From Chitinophagaceae bacterium (GTDB lineage: Bacteria; Bacteroidota; Bacteroidia; Chitinophagales; Chitinophagaceae), in NCBI GenBank assembly GCA_947458625.1, contig CANGZN010000002.1, positions 1-40,473 of the forward strand: a DNA stretch of 40,473 nt, given 5' to 3'. The notes below the pieces were generated by a model, which saw only the letters and a list, made by a program, of their open reading frames with translations, made no database searches and was not told the DNA's origin. The number at the start of each line of letters is the position of its first letter. The first letter of the stretch is position 1. This document shows positions 7,663-15,982 of this stretch, piece by piece. The position numbers and the translations under genes were made by a program.

Positions 7663-9302
7663 ACCGATTTGACATACAGGCATTTGGGGAGCAATTCCTG
7701 TACGACCCGAAGAATCCGTTACTCTTCAATAATGGTTTCTTTGTTTTCTTTTTTGCCGCGTTCATCGTTTTGTACTACTGGTTCCGAAATCGACTGACTG
7801 CCAGACGATATATATTTTGTTTTTTTTCGCTCTACTTTTTTTACAAAGCGAGTGGTTCGTTTGTAGGCTTGGTGATTCTCTCTGCGATCGTCGATTACAT
7901 ATTGTCGAATGCGATTTACCGTCAAGGCCATCCGCTCCGGAAGAAGGCCTTGTTACTTTTGAGTGTTGTTTTCAATCTGGGCCTACTTTTTTATTTCAAA
8001 TACACGGATTTTTTCGTTGAGCTTTCCAATACGCTATTTCAAACCGGTTTTCAGCCGTTGAACCTGTTGCTTCCAGTCGGCATCTCTTTTTATACATTTG
8101 AAAATCTCAGTTATACGATCGATGTGTATCGAGGACAGTTGGAGCCGGCTCGAAAATTCAGTGACTATCTATTATTTCTCTCTTTCTTTCCCAAACTGGT
8201 GATGGGGCCGATCGTGCGGGCGCATGATTTTGTACCACAGATCAATCGACCTTGGCAGTTGCAGGAGTCGGATTTTGCACATGGCTTTTATTTGATCTTT
8301 TCGGGACTTTTCAAAAAACTGATCATTTCTGATTACCTCACCTTGAATTTTGTCGACTATGTATTCGATGATCCGTCCCGCTACACCGGATTAGAGAATC
8401 TGCTCGCGGTTTATGGCTATGCGATCGTCATCTATTGTGATTTCAGTGGCTATAGTGATGTAGCCTTAGGTATTGCGCGTTGGCTGGGATTTTCCTTACC
8501 GGTCAATTTTCTTTCTCCCTATCAGAGTGGAAACATCACGGAATTCTGGCGGCGTTGGCATATTTCCTTGTCGTCTTGGCTTCGTGATTATCTCTATATT
8601 CCTCTAGGCGGCAACCGGGGGAGTTCTTTTGCCGGGATATTTTTTCCGGTTTTGTTCTTTGGCGGATTGGCTTGGTCGACACATTCTTTATTCGGATTGA
8701 GTCTGCTGACATCGAGTCTTTTGGCCCTCGGACTCTTTTCTTTGTTTTTGATACCAGCTCTGATACAGCGTAACCGGCAAACGGCATTCACGGGAATGAA
8801 TTTATTCACCACCATGTTGTTGGGCGGATTTTGGCATGGGGCCAGTTTTAATTTTCTGATCTGGGGTGCTCTTCACGGTATCGGCTTGGCTGTTCATAAA
8901 TTATGGGTGATGGGGCCAGGAGGTTGGATACAACAGCGACAGTCGCCGTCGCGCTGGTATCAGCTATTCATGTTAGTGTTGACTTTTCATTTTGTTTGCC
9001 TGGGATGGGTATTCTTCAAAGCTGGAAGTCTGGAGCTTGCGGGATCGATGTTGCATCAGATCACCCACGATTTTTCATTCAGTGTTTGGCCTGCGTTCTT
9101 CGGCAATTATAAAACGGTGGTTTTTCTGATGGTTCTTGCTTTTCTATTGCATGCGATACCGGACAATTGGATGACTGACCGGATCGGTCGTTTTTCTCGT
9201 TTGCCACTGATCGTATACCTCTTGATCTTTTCCGGATTTGCCTTGCTGTATGGTGTATTCAAATCGGCCGAGCCGGTGATGCCGATCTATCTGCAGTTCT
9301 AA
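7659..9302 (+). CDS. MBOAT-family O-acyltransferase (AlgI/PatA-like)
   Basis: 547 residues with around a dozen hydrophobic segments. The diagnostic MBOAT region is intact: FWRRWHISLSSWLRDYLYIPLGG, and the invariant His is H393 in GGFWHGASFNF. The family moves acyl (usually acetyl) groups from a cytoplasmic donor across the inner membrane. The start is TTG at 7659, overlapping the upstream TGA in TTGA; no ATG or GTG closer to the first membrane segment fits, so a rare start coupled to the SGNH gene is the best reading. Its stop overlaps that of rpoN (convergent, 4 bases). With the SGNH partner and the upstream glucosaminidase, the likely substrate is peptidoglycan or an exopolysaccharide. Confidence 0.9.
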   Translation: MNRFDIQAFGEQFLYDPKNPLLFNNGFFVFFFAAFIVLYYWFRNRLTARRYIFCFFSLYFFYKASGSFVGLVILSAIVDYILSNAIYRQGHPLRKKALLLLSVVFNLGLLFYFKYTDFFVELSNTLFQTGFQPLNLLLPVGISFYTFENLSYTIDVYRGQLEPARKFSDYLLFLSFFPKLVMGPIVRAHDFVPQINRPWQLQESDFAHGFYLIFSGLFKKLIISDYLTLNFVDYVFDDPSRYTGLENLLAVYGYAIVIYCDFSGYSDVALGIARWLGFSLPVNFLSPYQSGNITEFWRRWHISLSSWLRDYLYIPLGGNRGSSFAGIFFPVLFFGGLAWSTHSLFGLSLLTSSLLALGLFSLFLIPALIQRNRQTAFTGMNLFTTMLLGGFWHGASFNFLIWGALHGIGLAVHKLWVMGPGGWIQQRQSPSRWYQLFMLVLTFHFVCLGWVFFKAGSLELAGSMLHQITHDFSFSVWPAFFGNYKTVVFLMVLAFLLHAIPDNWMTDRIGRFSRLPLIVYLLIFSGFALLYGVFKSAEPVMPIYLQF

Positions 9303-10777
9303 AGTTCCTTTCGTAATCTGGCTACTGGTATAGAGAGTTGTTCTCTGTATTTGGCAACCGTACGTCGGGCGATGTTGTATCCGCGTTCGGTGAGGATTTC
9401 CGTCAATTGATCATCGCTGAGCGGATTCTTTTTATCTTCTGTTTCGATCAGTTCCGATACGATCTTCTTCACTTCCCGGGTGGAGGCTTCTTCACCGCTT
9501 TGGGTTTGTACCGCTTCGCTGAAAAAGAATTTGAGTCGGTATGTGCCAAATTCAGTTTGTACGAATTTGCTGTTGGCGACCCGGCTGATAGTAGAGATAT
9601 CGAGTCCGGTTCGGGCGGCGATGTCTTTCAGGATCATGGGACGAAGCGCTGTTTCGTCACCTGTCAGAAAAAATTGTTGCTGATATTGTAGGATCTGATC
9701 CATCACCAGCGTCAATGTCTGTTGTCTTTGCTGAATGGCATCGATGAACCACTTGGCGGAGTCGATCTTTTGTTTGATGAATAGAACGGCTTCTTTCTCT
9801 GATCGATTTTTTTTGCTGCCCGCATCGTAATGCTTGAGCATTTCCTTGTATTCGGAGCTGACTCGAAGTTCCGGTGCATTTCGGCTGTTGAGGGTGAGCT
9901 CCAGTCGGCCCTGGTTGTTGATCACGAAAAAGTCCGGAATCACATACTGTTGTTGTTCGGACCCTTCGCTTCGTCCGCCGGGTTTGGGATTCAGTTTGGT
10001 GATCTGTTGCAGGACGGCTCGAAGTTCTTCGTCGCTCATTCCAAGATCGCGTTGCAGCTTATCGAAATTCTTGCGGGTGAATTCTTCGAAATATTGCTCG
10101 ATGAGCAGTTTTGGTTTTTTTACCTCTTTTCCTTCCGCTTCCAGACGTCGGAGTTGTATCAATAAGCACTCTTGAAGATCGCGGGCGGCGATACCGGGCG
10201 GGTCGAGTTCTTGCACGCGTTTCAATACGGTACGCACGATCTTCTCATCTACGTAGAGGTTTTGTCGGAAAGCCAGATCATCCACGATGGCTTGAAGGTC
10301 GCGGCGCAGGTATCCGTCTTCATCCAGGCTGCCGATGATTTGTTCGGCGATCTGCTGTTCAGTTTCGTTCAATTCAAGCCAGTGCATTTGGTCGAGCATC
10401 AATTCATAGAAACTGACCGGGGAGGCATCCTGAAAAGTTCTATCCTCTATGTCGGATGAACCGTTTGCTATTTGCAATTTGTATTCAGGAATTTCATCTT
10501 CCCCATCTTGCAGATAATCGCTTACATCGATATCGTTGTAGATATCGGTGACAGGATCTTCTGTTGATTCATCCGGCGAAGCATCGTATTCGTCTGTCGT
10601 AGCGGTTGTTTCTTCGGGGGTCGACGGCTCCCATTCGAGTGCGGGGTTTTCTTCCAGCTCCTCCTTGATACGGGTTTCGAGGGTGGCAGTAGGGATCTGC
10701 AGCAGTTTCATCAGTTGAATCTGCTGAGGGGAGAGTTTTTGCTGCAGTTTGAGTTGCAGTCGTTGTCCGATGCCCAT
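9299..10777 (-). CDS. rpoN: RNA polymerase sigma-54 factor
   Basis: 492 residues, full length for the family. Region I at the N-terminus is glutamine- and leucine-rich and contacts the activator (KLSPQQIQLMKLLQIPT, then EELEENPALE). An acidic region II follows (about 50-110), then the core-binding domain (from about 125) and the C-terminal DNA-binding domain. The RpoN box reads ARRTVAKYRE at 470-479. The product directs RNA polymerase to -24/-12 promoters and needs AAA+ activators; none is encoded in this window. It lies 30 bases downstream of the aminotransferase gene and may be the last gene of a leftward series starting at 14481. A TAATTTTG box (10785-10792, minus strand) just before the start could give a leaderless transcript. 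Confidence 0.97.
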   Translation of the reverse strand: MGIGQRLQLKLQQKLSPQQIQLMKLLQIPTATLETRIKEELEENPALEWEPSTPEETTATTDEYDASPDESTEDPVTDIYNDIDVSDYLQDGEDEIPEYKLQIANGSSDIEDRTFQDASPVSFYELMLDQMHWLELNETEQQIAEQIIGSLDEDGYLRRDLQAIVDDLAFRQNLYVDEKIVRTVLKRVQELDPPGIAARDLQECLLIQLRRLEAEGKEVKKPKLLIEQYFEEFTRKNFDKLQRDLGMSDEELRAVLQQITKLNPKPGGRSEGSEQQQYVIPDFFVINNQGRLELTLNSRNAPELRVSSEYKEMLKHYDAGSKKNRSEKEAVLFIKQKIDSAKWFIDAIQQRQQTLTLVMDQILQYQQQFFLTGDETALRPMILKDIAARTGLDISTISRVANSKFVQTEFGTYRLKFFFSEAVQTQSGEEASTREVKKIVSELIETEDKKNPLSDDQLTEILTERGYNIARRTVAKYREQLSIPVARLRKEL

Positions 10778-10807
10778 GTGCGGACAAAATTACGTGAAGC
10801 TTTTTGC

Positions 10808-12004
10808 TCAGATGGCTTTTTCGATCACCTCACGCATGCGGGCACCCTTTTCGCGGATCTGTTCTTCTGTCCATAGCAAACTGATCGAGGTCGAAACACA
10901 TCGACTCATGATGGCGTCGCTGACGGGGAAGTCTTTATTCGCTTCGGCTTCGATCCGTGTGCGCAGTTCGGGTGAGAGGCTGTTCAGGGTCAACGCGTTT
11001 TTAAGATGATCCCACTTGCGGATGTAGTGCCAGTTGTTGTTGTACCAGTAGAAATTGCCGGCCAGTATTCCTGCTTCCCGAAGGGCGTCTACCGCGCGTT
11101 GTGTTTGTTGGGCGGTAGGCAGGAACCAGCTGATGAAGCTGTAGCTATCACCGGCAGGATCGGGTACGCGCCGGAAGCTGATTCCCGAGATCTCGGACAG
11201 TAGGGACTTCAGCAGGGTGTGATTTTTTTTCTGTGTTTCAAGGAATTCGGGAAGGCGCCGGATCTGTGCGAGTCCGACCGCTGAGTGTAGTTCAGAGATT
11301 CGAAAATTATATCCGATGAACGGATGGAGATCGGCCCCGCGGTCGACACCCAAGTGATCATGTCCATGGTCGGTGTACCCATCGCTTTTTACGTAGACTT
11401 CCTGGTTGTTGGTCATTACCACACCGCCTTCTCCGCAGGTCATGGTTTTGACGAAGTCGAACGAGAAGGTACCCGCGTCTCCGATGGTGCCGAGTTTTTT
11501 GCCTTTGTAGGTACCGCCAATACTCTGACAGGCATCTTCGAGTAGCCAGAGGTTGTGTTCGCGACAGATCTCTTTAAGTGCATCCAGGTCGGCCATGCTG
11601 CCACACATGTGAACCGGCATGATGGCGCGGGTGCGGGAGGTGATATTCTTACGTACGGAGGCGGGATCGAGTGTGAGCGTGTCATCGATCTCGGCCAGTA
11701 CAGGGATAGCTCCAACGCTGATCACCGCTTCGAAGGAGGCAACAAAGGTGAAACTGGGCATGATCACTTCATCACCGTAGCCGACACCCAATGCGCTGAG
11801 GGCGGTGGTGAGGGCGGCCGTACCACTGGAGGTGAGTTGTGCGTAGTGGCAACCGAAGGTTTCACAGACGGCTGCTTCCAGCTCTTTGGATTTCCAGTGG
11901 CCTTTTCGTGCACCGTCGAAACCGTATCGCATGAGGATGCCGCTATCAATGACATCCATCAATTCTTTTCGCTCGAGGTCGCTCCATTTTTCGTATCCGG
12001 GCAT
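10808..12004 (-). CDS. DegT/DnrJ/EryC1/StrS-family PLP-dependent aminotransferase
   Basis: 398 residues, usual length for the family. The PLP-anchoring region is clear: TSSGTAAL (about 59-65), D157 in LEDACQS, which pairs with the pyridine nitrogen, and the Schiff-base lysine K186 in SFDFVKTMTCGEGG. Family members aminate keto-sugars (for example in perosamine, viosamine or bacillosamine synthesis) or act as related dehydratases. In this protein the segment after the lysine and the GHDHLGVDRG stretch resemble the perosamine synthetase-like branch, but the substrate cannot be fixed from sequence. No sugar nucleotide pathway genes are adjacent. It lies 45 bases after the glycoside-hydrolase-like gene and 30 before rpoN. 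Confidence 0.88.
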   Translation of the reverse strand: MPGYEKWSDLERKELMDVIDSGILMRYGFDGARKGHWKSKELEAAVCETFGCHYAQLTSSGTAALTTALSALGVGYGDEVIMPSFTFVASFEAVISVGAIPVLAEIDDTLTLDPASVRKNITSRTRAIMPVHMCGSMADLDALKEICREHNLWLLEDACQSIGGTYKGKKLGTIGDAGTFSFDFVKTMTCGEGGVVMTNNQEVYVKSDGYTDHGHDHLGVDRGADLHPFIGYNFRISELHSAVGLAQIRRLPEFLETQKKNHTLLKSLLSEISGISFRRVPDPAGDSYSFISWFLPTAQQTQRAVDALREAGILAGNFYWYNNNWHYIRKWDHLKNALTLNSLSPELRTRIEAEANKDFPVSDAIMSRCVSTSISLLWTEEQIREKGARMREVIEKAI

Positions 12005-12049
12005 GGGGGAGAAGGTTTAGATAGTTGAGTAAGTTGAGGGGGTTGAGAT

Positions 12050-13567
12050 TTATTGAATGGACCAGGTTTGGCCGAGAGAGCGGGTGATTTTTCTTTCTCT
12101 GGCGGCACTTTCTTCATTGGTTTGATTGACGGCTGTGATCCAGTAACGAACAGTGCGATCTTTTTCATCGAGTGTGTCGGTCCAACGAAGATTTGTCTGA
12201 GCCGGCAATATCGCCGCGATGGTTTTCGATTTATTTACATCCGCTTGTTTATATACTACGTAGTATTTTATGTTGGCATGCTTCTTTGCATCGTGAATGA
12301 TCTCAAGGGTAGCTTGTTTATTGTTGGCGGCGGCGATGCCTGCTTGTGGGGAAGCGGGTTTGCCTTTGCTTAGCCAGGGAGTGGCGGGGATCAGTGCTGG
12401 CTCTTTGTAATAATTGTTTTGGAGACTATCGTTCCATCCGTTGTAGTTTTTCTCAAATGATTTGCTGCTGAAATAGATGCTTCCTTGGATATTCGGATTG
12501 TCGCGCAATAATTTTATCTGGTTCGGCAGTTCATTCGGGTTTTTCCATTTGATCGAATTGTTCTCTCCGGCTCGGTAGATACCGTGTCCGATGTAGACAT
12601 GTTTTCCGTAGCTGTGCTTTCCCCACCAGTCGAGTAGTTTTTCGTAGGCGATCTTATCGTGTCCGATCTCGAGGTAAAGTTGGGGTGTTACGTAATCGAT
12701 CCAACCTTTTTTCAACCAGAGCAGGATGTCGGCATAGAGATCATCGTAATTGGTGACACCGGCCTTGCTGTCGCTTCCATCCGGATGTTGTGACCGGTTT
12801 CGCCAAACGCTGAAAGGAGAAATACCGAACCGGCATTCCGGTCTTTCGCTACGCAGTACGCGGTGGATAGCGGTGATGATCGAATCACAGTTGCTTCGAC
12901 GCCAGTCATCCTTCGGTAATGCTGAACCTGAATTTTTATAACTGATTTCGTCTGGAAATTCTTTTCCGGCGATGCGATAGGGATAGAAATAGTCGTCCAT
13001 GTGTATCGCATCTACCGAATATCTTTTTACGATGTCGCGCACCACGTCGGAGACGAAGGCTTGTGCTTGTTTGTTTCCGGGATCGAAATATTTTTTATCG
13101 CCATAGGTCAGAAACCATTCCGGATGTTTACGCGTAATGTGATCCGGCGCGATGGAAGAGCCATTGATATTGAATACGGCCCGATAGGGATTGAGCCAAG
13201 CGTGGAATTCCATGCCGCGCTTATGTGTTTCTTCGATCATGAACTGAACCGGATCGTAGTACGGGTTGGGGGCCTCTCCTTGTTTACCGGTTAGGAATTC
13301 GCTCCAGGGTTCGAGTGAAGAGGGATAGAAAGCATCTGCTGCGGGACGGATCTGTACAACGAGTACGTTCATGCCGTTGCGCTTATGTAGATCGGCCAGT
13401 CGAATGAAATCGGCTTTTTGTTTTTCGGGGTCGTTGGTCCGCGTTTGGGGCCAATCGATATTGCTGACGGTGGCGATCCAGACCCCGCGAAATTCGGTCG
13501 TAGGTTGTGCTTGGACTAGGTAGGTGGTCAGCAGAAAAACAGCGAGAAAGTTGAGTCGTTTCATCAT
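12050..13567 (-). CDS. Exported glycoside hydrolase-like (GHL10/DUF187) protein
   Basis: 505 residues with a signal peptide (KRLNFLAVFLLTTYLVQA). The mature protein begins with the typical TEFRGVWIATVSNIDWP block of the GHL10 family. It continues with NVLVVQIRPAADAFYPS, EFHAWLNPYR, DAIHMDDYFYPY and a CxFGISPFSVWRN-like segment, all features of its TIM barrel. A ~110-residue C-terminal fibronectin-like domain follows (from about 395). The family is thought to act on cell-wall or exopolysaccharide glycans in the periplasm or at the surface, but its activity is poorly defined. It lies only 14 bases after the MarR gene on the same strand, so the regulator and this protein are probably one transcription unit. 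Confidence 0.85.
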   Translation of the reverse strand: MMKRLNFLAVFLLTTYLVQAQPTTEFRGVWIATVSNIDWPQTRTNDPEKQKADFIRLADLHKRNGMNVLVVQIRPAADAFYPSSLEPWSEFLTGKQGEAPNPYYDPVQFMIEETHKRGMEFHAWLNPYRAVFNINGSSIAPDHITRKHPEWFLTYGDKKYFDPGNKQAQAFVSDVVRDIVKRYSVDAIHMDDYFYPYRIAGKEFPDEISYKNSGSALPKDDWRRSNCDSIITAIHRVLRSERPECRFGISPFSVWRNRSQHPDGSDSKAGVTNYDDLYADILLWLKKGWIDYVTPQLYLEIGHDKIAYEKLLDWWGKHSYGKHVYIGHGIYRAGENNSIKWKNPNELPNQIKLLRDNPNIQGSIYFSSKSFEKNYNGWNDSLQNNYYKEPALIPATPWLSKGKPASPQAGIAAANNKQATLEIIHDAKKHANIKYYVVYKQADVNKSKTIAAILPAQTNLRWTDTLDEKDRTVRYWITAVNQTNEESAARERKITRSLGQTWSIQ

Positions 13568-13581
13568 GACTCAAAATTACG

Positions 13582-14040
13582 TCATTCTCTTCCTTGGCGG
13601 ATCTTATCGAGCAGATGATTCAGTTCTTTGGCTTCTGCTTCGTTCAGGCCTTTAACAATCTCATCCATTTCATTTTCTTTGAGATCGAACCGTTCCAATA
13701 GTTTTCTGCCTTTGTCGGTGATTTGAACATCTACGAGGCGACGATCGGATTCACAGGTAACTTTTTTTACCAGTCCCTTAACGATTAATCGGTCGACAAT
13801 GCGACTGGTATCGCTCATTTTTTCAACCATACGATCGCGTATGGCTTGGGTGGAGAGAGGTTTAGGGTGACTTCCTCTCAGGATGCGCAGGATGTTGAAT
13901 TGTTGGGGTGTGATGTCTTCCGGGTCGAATATCGCTTTTGTCTGTTCTTTCAGCCAGCTGACGGTGAACAGCAGATTTACCACCGCCTTTTGATGTTCGT
14001 TTCGAAATTTAGATTGTTGTATGTCTTGCTCGAGCGACAT
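13582..14040 (-). CDS. MarR-family transcriptional regulator
   Basis: 152 residues, the usual size. The winged-helix core is visible: TPQQFNILRILRGSHPKPLSTQAIRDRM, recognition helix around SDTSRIVDRLIVKGL, and the wing with conserved DRRLVDVQITDKG. MarR proteins bind palindromes as dimers and often release DNA on binding small aromatic ligands or on cysteine oxidation. No conserved redox cysteine is evident at the N-terminus. The gene lies between the NTF2-like gene (87 bases upstream) and the glycoside-hydrolase-like gene (14 bases downstream). The palindrome at 14513-14526, inside the promoter of the NTF2-like gene, is a reasonable target (inference). Confidence 0.93.
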   Translation of the reverse strand: MSLEQDIQQSKFRNEHQKAVVNLLFTVSWLKEQTKAIFDPEDITPQQFNILRILRGSHPKPLSTQAIRDRMVEKMSDTSRIVDRLIVKGLVKKVTCESDRRLVDVQITDKGRKLLERFDLKENEMDEIVKGLNEAEAKELNHLLDKIRQGRE

Positions 14041-14127
14041 GTCCGGTTGATTTCAGCGTTGGAAGTCTAACGTTGGTTTAAAGAGTAGGATCTAGATACT
14101 TCTAAACCCTATTCTCTAAACACTAAA

Positions 14128-14481
14128 CTAACTATTGTAGTAGAATTTTTCTTCTACGATCTTACCGTCTTTCCAACGCTGTACCGCGAGTTGGGTATAG
14201 GTGCGGGATCCAAAATCTTTGTGGGTATAATCGAAGAACCACTCGGATACGGATAAGCCCTCGCTTACGATGGTGTTCAGGAGCTTGGCACCTCGGAATT
14301 CAGTCAGGCCGGTAACGAAAAGCTCTTCGAACTTCCGATTTTCAGCCTTTCCGACGCGAGCGGGGTAGTCGTTGTCCTGCATCACTACGTTTTCATCATA
14401 GAATTTGTCGAATGCCTCCAGGATCTTGCCCTCGAGGATCATCTGGTTCAGTTCATCGACCAGGGATTTAAGGTCTGCCAT
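14128..14481 (-). CDS. NTF2-like / SnoaL-like small protein
   Basis: 117 residues from ATG at 14481. A start 27 bases further upstream is possible in frame but would lie at the predicted transcription start of the promoter 14506-14537, so it is rejected. The pattern LNQMILEGKILEAFDKFYDENVVMQDND followed by strands ending in KDGKIVEEKFYYN is typical of the cone-shaped NTF2/SnoaL fold, which includes enzymes, binding proteins and proteins of unknown role. No catalytic set can be named. It is probably first in the series with the MarR regulator and may be under its control. Confidence 0.7.
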   Translation of the reverse strand: MADLKSLVDELNQMILEGKILEAFDKFYDENVVMQDNDYPARVGKAENRKFEELFVTGLTEFRGAKLLNTIVSEGLSVSEWFFDYTHKDFGSRTYTQLAVQRWKDGKIVEEKFYYNS

Positions 14482-14505
14482 AGAAATTAAGATTTGATTG
14501 AAGCG

Positions 14506-14537
14506 CAAAATTAATGTTGCAACATTGAAATGCCAAA
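14506..14537 (-). promoter_or_regulatory. Bacteroidota sigma-A-type promoter for the NTF2-like/MarR series
   Basis: On the minus strand TTTG (14534-14537) is followed by a 20-base spacer and TAATTTTG (14506-14513). This matches the Bacteroidota consensus TTTG / TAnnTTTG with normal spacing. The expected start of transcription is near 14500, giving a leader of about 20 bases before ATG 14481. Confidence 0.65.
14513..14526. promoter_or_regulatory. 14-bp perfect palindrome in the promoter spacer (probable repressor operator)
   Basis: AATGTTG/CAACATT is a perfect 14-bp palindrome with core TTGCAA, placed between the -33 and -7 boxes. A bound dimer would block RNA polymerase. TTGCAA-type cores are common among MarR-family operators, and a MarR gene (13582-14040) lies immediately downstream, so autoregulation of the series is likely but unproven. 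Confidence 0.5.
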
Positions 14538-14544
14538 TCTTTAT

Positions 14545-15570
14545 TTAACCCCAGACTTTAGTGCCTTCGGAGCAGTTGGCGCAGATGTCGATGTTTTTGC
14601 GGCCTTTCCAGAGTTGTTGGCGGAAAGATTGATAAGCCGGGGAGCGCCAGATCTCTTTGAAGGAGGTGGCTTTTAGGTCGCCCAGTCGGTGCGTGGCGTC
14701 TTTATCGAAGCAGCAGGGGGCTACGAGTCCGTCCCAGGTGATCACGGGGTCTTGCCAGAGCCGCCAGCAGTGGTTGGCCATCCGACCTTTGAATCGGGTA
14801 CCGGTTGTTGTTTTTTTGTAGCGGCTGTATTTATCAATAGTTGGGATCAGTTGGTTCGGATCGTTTTTGTAGTCGTAGACTTGAGCGGTTTTCAGCCAAA
14901 CGGCATCGACCCCGATCTCTTTGCCCAGTTTTTGCACGTCATCGATTTGATGTTCGTTGGGTTTAACAACGAGGAATTGAAAGATGATAAGGGGGGTTTT
15001 GCTTTTCAGTTCTTTTTTCCAGCGAACGATGTTTTGTGCTCCTTCGAGGACTTTCTCCAAGTTGCCGCCGACTCGGTATTGTTGGTAAACATCCTGTGTG
15101 GTTCCATCGATGGAAATGATCAGGCGATCCAGTCCGCTTTCTACCGTTCGTTTCGCATTTTCATCGTTCAGGTAGTGAGCATTCGTGGAGGTGGCGGTAT
15201 AGATTTTTTTATCGGCCGCATATTTCACCATGTCTAAGAAATCCGGATTGAGAAAGGGTTCACCTTGGAAATAGAAGACCAGGTAGGTAAGATCGCGATG
15301 TAGTTGGTCGATGGTATTTCGAAAGAAATCGGTTTTGAGCATGCCGGTGGGTCGGGTGAAGGCACGTAGTCCGCTTGGACATTCCGGACATCGAAGGTTG
15401 CAGGACGTGGTGGGTTCGATGGAAAGAGAGAACGGGTTTCCCCAATGGATGGGTCGGCCAAGGCGTTTGCTGAGCTGGTAACTGGTCCAGAGAAGAAGAA
15501 AATTGCCGATGCGGCGAAGTGTCAATTTGGACAGAAAATTCAGGGCATCCCTTCGGTTCAATCGGCTCAT
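14545..15570 (-). CDS. Radical SAM/SPASM-domain enzyme
   Basis: 341 residues from ATG at 15570. The frame is open to 15648, but that extension runs through a strong terminator hairpin (15611-15640), so the inner start is chosen. The radical SAM cluster is CNLRCPEC (C57, C61, C64), binding 4Fe-4S and S-adenosylmethionine. The C-terminal SPASM-type cysteines are C268 (CWRLW), C286-C287 (APCCFD), C330 and C333 (DICANC), suggesting at least one auxiliary cluster. Between them, TATSTNAHYL and RLIISIDGTTQDVYQQYR fit the radical SAM barrel. Substrates of such enzymes include peptides, sugars and tRNA; no precursor peptide gene is visible nearby. It ends next to the promoter of the NTF2-like gene. 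Confidence 0.88.
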   Translation of the reverse strand: MSRLNRRDALNFLSKLTLRRIGNFLLLWTSYQLSKRLGRPIHWGNPFSLSIEPTTSCNLRCPECPSGLRAFTRPTGMLKTDFFRNTIDQLHRDLTYLVFYFQGEPFLNPDFLDMVKYAADKKIYTATSTNAHYLNDENAKRTVESGLDRLIISIDGTTQDVYQQYRVGGNLEKVLEGAQNIVRWKKELKSKTPLIIFQFLVVKPNEHQIDDVQKLGKEIGVDAVWLKTAQVYDYKNDPNQLIPTIDKYSRYKKTTTGTRFKGRMANHCWRLWQDPVITWDGLVAPCCFDKDATHRLGDLKATSFKEIWRSPAYQSFRQQLWKGRKNIDICANCSEGTKVWG

Positions 15571-15610
15571 GCATAAAAATAAAGCAGGGATACTGATTCT
15601 ACATAAAATC

Positions 15611-15640
15611 AAAAGCCCGATATAGAAATATCGGGCTTTT
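15611..15640 (-). terminator. Rho-independent terminator (13-bp stem), active on the minus strand and possibly both
   Basis: Arms 15611-15623 and 15628-15640 pair perfectly over 13 bases around the 4-base loop AGAA. On the minus strand the stem is followed by TTTTGATTTT, on the plus strand by TTTGTTT. There is no plus-strand gene to its left that needs it, so it most likely ends a minus-strand transcript coming from 15.65-15.83 kb or from the permease gene. Confidence 0.75.
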
Positions 15641-15825
15641 TGTTTCATCCATCCTTGATGTGTCCAATCAGACGTTTGGTCTTTTGTCTACTATCAATCC
15701 GTGCCGGGATCTAGGATGGAATCTTTTGGATTAGACGCTCGTAGGGGTAATTCAGTTTGGATATTGGATTGGTTTCTTGAAGGATATTGGTTGGTTGGTT
15801 TTAGATAGGATGTCAATCGCTTGAC
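15611..15825 (-). ncRNA. Candidate structured small RNA, unassigned (6S-like possible)
   Basis: About 215 bases without a supportable coding frame, bounded on the minus strand by a TATGTTTG box (15830-15837, a match to TAnnTTTG) and by the terminator 15611-15640. Predicted elements: a 5' hairpin GTCAA-GCGA-TTGAC with a GNRA loop (15812-15825); long-range pairing of CATCCT near the 5' end with AGGATG near the 3' end; CCAATC with GATTGG; and an inner stem GTCT-AATCC / GGATT...AGAC. Closing stems around internal hairpins and a loop are the general plan of 6S RNA, but no family signature is recognised and no clear -33 box is seen. It could instead be the long 3' end of the permease transcript. 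Confidence 0.3.
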
Positions 15826-15982
15826 AACACAAACATATCCCGACCTTTTGGTGCACACCTGAATTGAATCTCAGTTTCTTACTAAATCAGGGGTATTTCC
15901 TATATCGATATTTCCATCGATGCGTAGAAATACGAGCGAAATTTCGATGTTAAGGCTGTCGGGGGTAAATGATGGCATGAAC

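Noticed and set aside
15571-15648. Upstream extension of the radical SAM gene with a hydrophobic N-terminus
   Set aside because: Its sequence is the translated terminator hairpin (15611-15640); the hydrophobic residues are a by-product of that structure.
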